From Candidatus Troglogloeales bacterium (GTDB lineage Bacteria > Nitrospirota > Nitrospiria > SBBL01 > SBBT01), in the NCBI GenBank assembly GCA_005239595.1, contig SBBT01000233.1, positions 1 through 11,197 of the forward strand: a stretch of 11,197 bases of DNA, given 5' to 3'. Positions 7,654 through 11,197 of the stretch are shown here, piece after piece. A model generated the notes under the pieces. It saw only the letters and a list, made by a program, of their open reading frames with translations. It was not told where the DNA came from and made no database searches. Position numbers and translations under genes: made by a program. Within the stretch, counting starts at the first letter, position 1, and every line of letters begins with the position of its first letter.

Positions 7654-8298
7654 ATGAAAACATGGGTGTATGCGTTGGTTGCGGTTTACCTCGGTTTGGC
7701 GGGTTGTGCTGGCAAGCCGAAGATTATGGATGTTCCTGCCGACATGGCTGCTCCGGACGAGAATTTGATCTGGAGTTCAGAGGCCAGACGGCCTGGCTGG
7801 ACGCTCGAGGAGCCGGCAACGGAGAACGGGATGATGCGTTTTGTTGGCCTATCCGGAAACTATGCCACGGAGCAGGACGGCCGTGACGATGCCCGGCGAA
7901 ACTCCATCAGCAGCGTCGTTAGCTACACGGGGACCTTAGTCAGAAATAAGTTTGAACGGGCGAGGGTCAGCTTTGGCCTAGATAGCAGCGTGGTCGATCC
8001 GACGACCAGCGCGCGGGATTTTGAAAGACAGCTTGCCGTCAACGTGGCAAAACAGGTAAAGGCGAAAAATTGGTATATCGAAAAATGGAAGATGCCGACC
8101 GGTGTGGCTTATCGCGTCTTTTTATTGGCCGAAGTGCCGCAGGCTGCCGTTGATGAAACGGTAAAGGGAACGGCCCGGGATATGGCGAAAAAAGCGGAAC
8201 AGCAGGCAAAAGAGGCGGCGGACGAAATCGCAAAGAAACAGGCAGAAAAGGCCGCCGCGTTCTGGAAGCAGATGCAAGAACAAGGCTTGCTGGAATAG
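7654..8298 (+). CDS. LPP20-family lipoprotein
   Basis: A 214-aa predicted lipoprotein. The signal peptide ends in the lipobox LAGC with the acylated cysteine at Cys18. The core (~45-165) has the pattern of LPP20-type envelope lipoproteins: RPGW, then FVGLSGNYATEQDGRDDARR, then a DPTTS stretch, then NWYIEKW...GVAYRVFLLAEVP. The same blocks recur in the next gene, so the two are paralogs. The C-terminal ~45 residues (AKKAEQQAKEAADEIAKKQAEKAA) are highly charged, alanine-rich and predicted to be a coiled coil. AAGGAGG at 7641-7647 lies six bases before the ATG and fixes the start. No enzymatic residues are evident, and a structural or scaffold role in the envelope is likely. The residue after Cys18 is Ala, which is compatible with outer-membrane sorting. 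Confidence 0.72.
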   Translation: MKTWVYALVAVYLGLAGCAGKPKIMDVPADMAAPDENLIWSSEARRPGWTLEEPATENGMMRFVGLSGNYATEQDGRDDARRNSISSVVSYTGTLVRNKFERARVSFGLDSSVVDPTTSARDFERQLAVNVAKQVKAKNWYIEKWKMPTGVAYRVFLLAEVPQAAVDETVKGTARDMAKKAEQQAKEAADEIAKKQAEKAAAFWKQMQEQGLLE

Positions 8299-8300
8299 TG

Positions 8301-8335
8301 TCGTAAACCGCCCTCTTCCATGAGGGCGGTTACGA
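8301..8335 (+). other. Strong hairpin between the two lipoprotein genes
   Basis: AACCGCCCTC (8306-8315) and GAGGGCGGTT (8322-8331) are perfectly complementary across a six-base loop, and four more pairs (8301-8304 with 8332-8335) can form past one bulged A. No T-run follows; AGGAG begins six bases downstream. It could be an attenuator, a partial terminator or a processing/stability element setting lower expression of the large distal lipoprotein. Confidence 0.5.
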
Positions 8336-8340
8336 TCGAC

Positions 8341-8345
8341 AGGAG
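8341..8345 (+). promoter_or_regulatory. Ribosome binding site deciding the start of the large lipoprotein
   Basis: AGGAG lies seven bases before the ATG at 8353, which begins a textbook lipoprotein signal peptide. An in-frame ATG at 8320 sits inside the hairpin loop and stem with no such site and would add 11 residues in front of the signal, so 8353 is the preferred start. Confidence 0.7.
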
Positions 8346-8352
8346 AAGCGCC

Positions 8353-10479
8353 ATGCAGAAGAAGCGGCTTTTTAAGCTGATCGGCGGGGTAATGGCCGCA
8401 GGCGCACTTTTTGGATGCGCGGGCGCCAGGGTGCCGGCCGCTTCCACCCTTTCAGTTGGAAGTGCGGATTGTACGCCTGTGACGTATCATAAAATCGCCG
8501 CATCGGCGGCATCCCGCCCCGATTGGATTTTAACCGTCCCTCCCGATAAAGAAGGCCGGCATTTCCTGATCGGCATCTCGGGATACCATGCGACAGAGCA
8601 AGAGGGAAGGAGCGAGGCGATCCGGTATGCCAGGGCGGAATTTGCACGATATATCGGTGTTCAGGTGGCCGAACTGGAGGAATATGCCTCCGCCATTTAT
8701 GGGAAGGCGAGCGGCGTCCTTGACCCTACGATATCGGGGAAAAGCCAATCATCCCAGGAGACCAATGAGCTGGTCAGTCGCGTCAAACCGAAAGAGTGGT
8801 ATTTTGAGAAGCAACAGGGAGTCTGCCGGGGACAGGAGAGTGGGGTTGCCTATCAATACTTTGTCCTGGCCGATGTGCCGGTGGAAGAGTATGAAAAGGT
8901 TCAGGCCGAAAAGGAGAACAGAAGGATCAAAAAGGAGGCGGAACTTGCCAGGGAAGAGGAGCGGATCGAAAAGGAGATAAAAGATCTGGCCGCATCTCAC
9001 CAAACGGCGCTCCTGGAAGCGGAGGCGCTGCTGGCAAAGGGAGATCCAATGTTGGCATTGGCACTCTTACAGGCTGATTGGAGCCGCCTCTATGACGCGG
9101 AGAGAGGGCTTCAAGCAAAGGGATCCGGCGGGCTGGAACAGATCCATTCGATGCAGCGGGATATTCCGATCAGGGTGGGCCGCGTTCAATCGGCGTTGCT
9201 GGTTGATCCCGGTCGCACAGGGATATCGATTTCCGAAGGAGAGTCGGGAATCATCGAGATTCCTGCATGGGTCTGGTATCAACAAGAGGGTCAGGTATTC
9301 CCGTTATCCGGTATTCCGCTGTTACTGGAAGGAGGCGAGGGGCTTGTCGCCCATGGCAAGAGCGATTCGGAGGGAAGGGTTGTCTTCTCGGTAAAAGGAA
9401 TAATACCGGGAGAGTATACTATCATGATCGATCCGCAGGCGTTTCCGCTGGTCTATGTTCGGGATGTGATGGCCAAGGTCGGCGCCACGCTCTCTGTCTC
9501 GGGATATACCCCGGACATGGCGGGGGCAGCGAAGGCTGCAACCTTGCAGCTTTTCGCCGGGCCTTCTCTAAAGCCGCTTCCGGCAACCCATGTCGTGATG
9601 GGATCGGTCCGCTATGGCGAGACACGGCTCGGAAGCGAGTTTGGAAAACGACTGGAATCTTTGATCGAGAGCGAAGCCGTTAAGGTTCCACAGGTTGTCT
9701 TAATCCGGCGTCAGGCCACGAGGGGACTCGATGCTCTAGCGAAGGCCGATAAAGCCCGCTCCATCGGCATGGCCGATCGCCAGATCACGCCCCAGATCAT
9801 GCCGATGAACTCGCCGGCGATGCAGGCAGAGATGGATGGGGCAGAAGCGGCCCTGGAGGCAAATTTCTCGTTGGAAGGAGACGCGGTTGTTATCAGTTTA
9901 AAGCTCGTTCAATCCAGGACCGGCCGAATCGTTTCGGCATCGCGTGCCAAAATTGACCGAGGCCTGATACCGGCTGATCTTCAATTACTCCCCCCATCTC
10001 GGCCAGACCTTCTGGCCCCTGTTTCTGCTGACTTGCCGGGGGCGATCCATCTGGAATTAACCACACAGCGCGCGGATGGGAGCACGTTTGCCGCGGGGGA
10101 GAAAATGGAATATTACCTTTCTACAAACCGGGATGCCTATCTGCTCCTTCTTTATGAGGATGCGGCGCGCCATCTGATCCAGCTTTATCCCAATGATCGA
10201 TCGGGAAACGGCTTCCAGAAGGCGGACGATTACATCAAAATTCCAAACGAGGCCGCATCGTACGATTTTACGGTGATGTCCCCCTTTGGGGTGGAGCAGG
10301 TCTTTGCCTTCGCAGCCACCTCCCCCTTTCCCATCCTTTCTAGCCGGGAGTTGGCCAGCGGCCTAAAAGTCCTGGAACAGAGCCTTCCTGAAGTGGCCGC
10401 AAAACTGCGCGCCTATGGCCGACAGCCGGGTGTGGCGTATGGAGAGGCCAATGTCGTGGTCACCACCGTCAAGGAGTAA
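8353..10479 (+). CDS. Multidomain lipoprotein: LPP20-like, FlgO-like and DUF4384 domains
   Basis: A 708-aa predicted lipoprotein with lipobox LFGC and acylated Cys22. Residues ~50-180 repeat the LPP20-like domain of the preceding gene (RPDW, FLIGISGYHATEQEGRSEA, LDPTIS, EWYFEKQ, GVAYQYFVLADVP). A charged coiled coil follows (~182-212), then a helical stretch (~215-265) and a beta-rich region (~285-385) with Gly-turns such as GKSDSEGRVVFSVKGIIPGEYTI, carboxypeptidase-regulatory-like in appearance. Residues ~412-545 resemble a FlgO-type domain (GSVRYGETRLGSEFGKRLESL; later LVQSRTGRIVSASRAKI). The C-terminal ~565-660 matches DUF4384: STNRDAYLLLLYEDAARHLI, then LYPND and an IKIP segment. DUF4384 proteins often accompany caspase-like proteins in bacteria, which fits the neighbour at 4285. 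No protease or nuclease signature is visible. It is probably an outer-membrane-anchored scaffold or sensor. It is the last gene before the transposon remnant. Confidence 0.75.
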   Translation: MQKKRLFKLIGGVMAAGALFGCAGARVPAASTLSVGSADCTPVTYHKIAASAASRPDWILTVPPDKEGRHFLIGISGYHATEQEGRSEAIRYARAEFARYIGVQVAELEEYASAIYGKASGVLDPTISGKSQSSQETNELVSRVKPKEWYFEKQQGVCRGQESGVAYQYFVLADVPVEEYEKVQAEKENRRIKKEAELAREEERIEKEIKDLAASHQTALLEAEALLAKGDPMLALALLQADWSRLYDAERGLQAKGSGGLEQIHSMQRDIPIRVGRVQSALLVDPGRTGISISEGESGIIEIPAWVWYQQEGQVFPLSGIPLLLEGGEGLVAHGKSDSEGRVVFSVKGIIPGEYTIMIDPQAFPLVYVRDVMAKVGATLSVSGYTPDMAGAAKAATLQLFAGPSLKPLPATHVVMGSVRYGETRLGSEFGKRLESLIESEAVKVPQVVLIRRQATRGLDALAKADKARSIGMADRQITPQIMPMNSPAMQAEMDGAEAALEANFSLEGDAVVISLKLVQSRTGRIVSASRAKIDRGLIPADLQLLPPSRPDLLAPVSADLPGAIHLELTTQRADGSTFAAGEKMEYYLSTNRDAYLLLLYEDAARHLIQLYPNDRSGNGFQKADDYIKIPNEAASYDFTVMSPFGVEQVFAFAATSPFPILSSRELASGLKVLEQSLPEVAAKLRAYGRQPGVAYGEANVVVTTVKE

Positions 10480-10560
10480 CCAATAACAGATGGATTCTAC
10501 AGCGGAAGGCGACAGAAAACCTGCTGGCGGGACAAGATCATTTGACGCATCTCTATCCCC
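10480..10560. other. Spacer after the six-gene block
   Basis: No gene, terminator stem with T-run, or repeat is apparent between the lipoprotein stop codon and the degraded region. The plus frame is open for about 30 codons but has no recognisable family features. Confidence 0.35.
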
Positions 10561-10611
10561 TTATCGATAGACCTCTTTCCTGTGGCCGATTTTCTCGATG
10601 ATTCCCGTGTG
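10561..10611 (-). pseudogene. Possible C-terminal remnant of a RelE/ParE-family toxin gene
   Basis: Reading leftwards, the minus frame ends with IIEKIGHRKEVYR followed by a TAA stop at 10563-10561. The ending xxxIGHRxEVYR is characteristic of the last strand of many RelE/ParE-type toxins. Only about 13-17 codons survive and no upstream toxin sequence or antitoxin gene is present; transposase-derived sequence lies immediately upstream. This suggests a gene truncated by the IS element or a later deletion. The match is short and made from memory. Confidence 0.35.
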
Positions 10612-10619
10612 TTCGGTCG

Positions 10620-11029
10620 TCAATGGAGTAAATAACGCGGGAGGGAACAACGTACAGCACTGACCTTGCGGGTGGATATCCCTAAGACAAAACCCATGAG
10701 GATTAAACGGTCTACAGAAGCCCTGCGACGGGCATACTGACCCAACAGGCCGACCGGGTTGTAGGTCCGTGTCCAGGGCATGGAAAGCTCGATATTCCCC
10801 AAGTCGGTCAAAAGATGTCGCGTGTAGAAGCCCTTTCGGCGACCTGGCATTTCCTCGGCCCGTGCCTGTTCCAAATAAACCCATCGGCTTGCATCCGTTG
10901 CCCCAGGATGGCTTTTAATGCCTGGCGTGCCGAATCACGATAATCGCCTTCCCAGGAATCCGGAGAAAAATGCTTGATCTCTTTATAGGCTTTCTTTACG
11001 CTGGTCATCGTTGTTGTCGCTAACAACAT
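10620..11029 (-). pseudogene. Truncated, frameshifted IS256-family (mutator-type) transposase
   Basis: Two minus-strand frames join into the N-terminal third of an IS256-type DDE transposase. The first (from ATG at 11029-11027) reads MTSVKKAYKEI...SWEGDYRDSARQALKAILGQRMQA. The family-like sequence then continues in another frame as YLEQARAEEMPGRRKGFYTRHLLTDLGNIEL, then YARRRASVDRLILMGFVLGISTRKV. The switch is near 10880-10895. Full-length members are about 400 aa; here similarity stops near 10653, well before the catalytic DDE residues, so the product cannot be active. The start has an excellent GAGGAGGT ribosome binding site (11042-11035). No left terminal repeat was found, consistent with loss of that end. 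Confidence 0.72.
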
Positions 11030-11084
11030 GGGGTACCTCCTCTCGGGTTAACGTCCAATCAACTGGCTCGTTACGGTACCCCAT
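11028..11084 (-). promoter_or_regulatory. Inverted repeat enclosing the transposase ribosome binding site and start
   Basis: ATGGGGTACC (11028-11037) and GGTACCCCAT (11075-11084) are a perfect 10-base inverted repeat. In the minus-strand transcript the downstream arm covers the end of the GAGGAGGT ribosome binding site and the first two bases of the start codon. Folding would hide the start, a known way for insertion sequences to block translation from readthrough transcripts. Here the loop is 37 bases long, so stability is uncertain. Confidence 0.5.
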
Positions 11085-11197
11085 TCCTTTCCCCTGACAC
11101 AAAATATGATACGCTACCTTGAAAAATGATAGGGTATGGCAATTGATCATCAGGAATGTTAAAGTGGGGGCCGATGTGTGTATGATAGGTCCCTGAC
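11085..11197. other. Gene-free right edge, probably the transposon's upstream end
   Basis: No coding region is seen. CCCTGAC occurs twice in the same direction (11092-11098 and 11191-11197), and ATGATA three times (11106-11111, 11126-11131, 11182-11187), the first two 20 bases apart. One of the CCCTGAC copies may mark the element's terminus, but no matching opposite end is present to confirm it. Confidence 0.3.

Noticed and set aside
8301..8335. Rho-independent terminator
   Set aside because: The stem is strong but no T-run follows it, and the next gene's ribosome binding site begins six bases later.
8320..8352. Upstream ATG for the large lipoprotein
   Set aside because: It sits inside a stable hairpin without a ribosome binding site, while the ATG at 8353 has AGGAG at ideal spacing and starts the lipoprotein signal.
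10808..11029. A separate small protein of 73 aa on the minus strand
   Set aside because: Its first two thirds match the N-terminus of IS256-type transposases and the similarity continues in another frame, so it is a pseudogene fragment.

Overview
The window is a Gram-negative bacterial chromosome fragment of moderate GC content. The evidence for an outer membrane is one periplasmic Sec-type signal peptide, two lipoprotein signals and a BepA-like periplasmic M48/TPR protease. The combination of argD-argF with caspase-like, LPP20 and DUF4384 proteins reminds me of Nitrospirota or former deltaproteobacterial genomes. That placement rests on memory, and the sequence alone does not fix the taxon.

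Layout, all main genes on the + strand: (1) 1-233, a gene-poor leader with a possible promoter. (2) 234-2364, two arginine-biosynthesis genes, argD and argF, overlapping by 29 bases. (3) 2430-10479, six closely spaced genes. They are an exported M48 metalloprotease with TPR-like repeats; an exported caspase-fold (C14) protease starting one base after the previous stop; a divergent sigma-70-like protein; a membrane anti-sigma-like protein with two HxxxCxxC zinc fingers and a periplasmic beta domain; a small LPP20-type lipoprotein; and a large lipoprotein that repeats the LPP20 domain and adds FlgO-like and DUF4384 domains. (4) 10480-11197, no intact gene. It holds a frameshifted, C-terminally truncated IS256-type transposase on the - strand with a start-codon-sequestering inverted repeat, next to what may be the last codons of a RelE/ParE toxin gene.

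The six-gene block is the interesting part. It reads as one transcription unit pairing a transcriptional switch (sigma-like factor held by a membrane zinc-finger protein) with two secreted proteases from unrelated families and two paralogous lipoproteins. My working model, which is inference, is an envelope-sensing system. Periplasmic proteolysis or lipoprotein state would be read by the periplasmic domain of the anti-sigma protein, releasing the sigma-like factor to adjust expression of this or other envelope genes. I know of no experimentally described system with this exact composition. There is no CRISPR array, tRNA or rRNA in the window.
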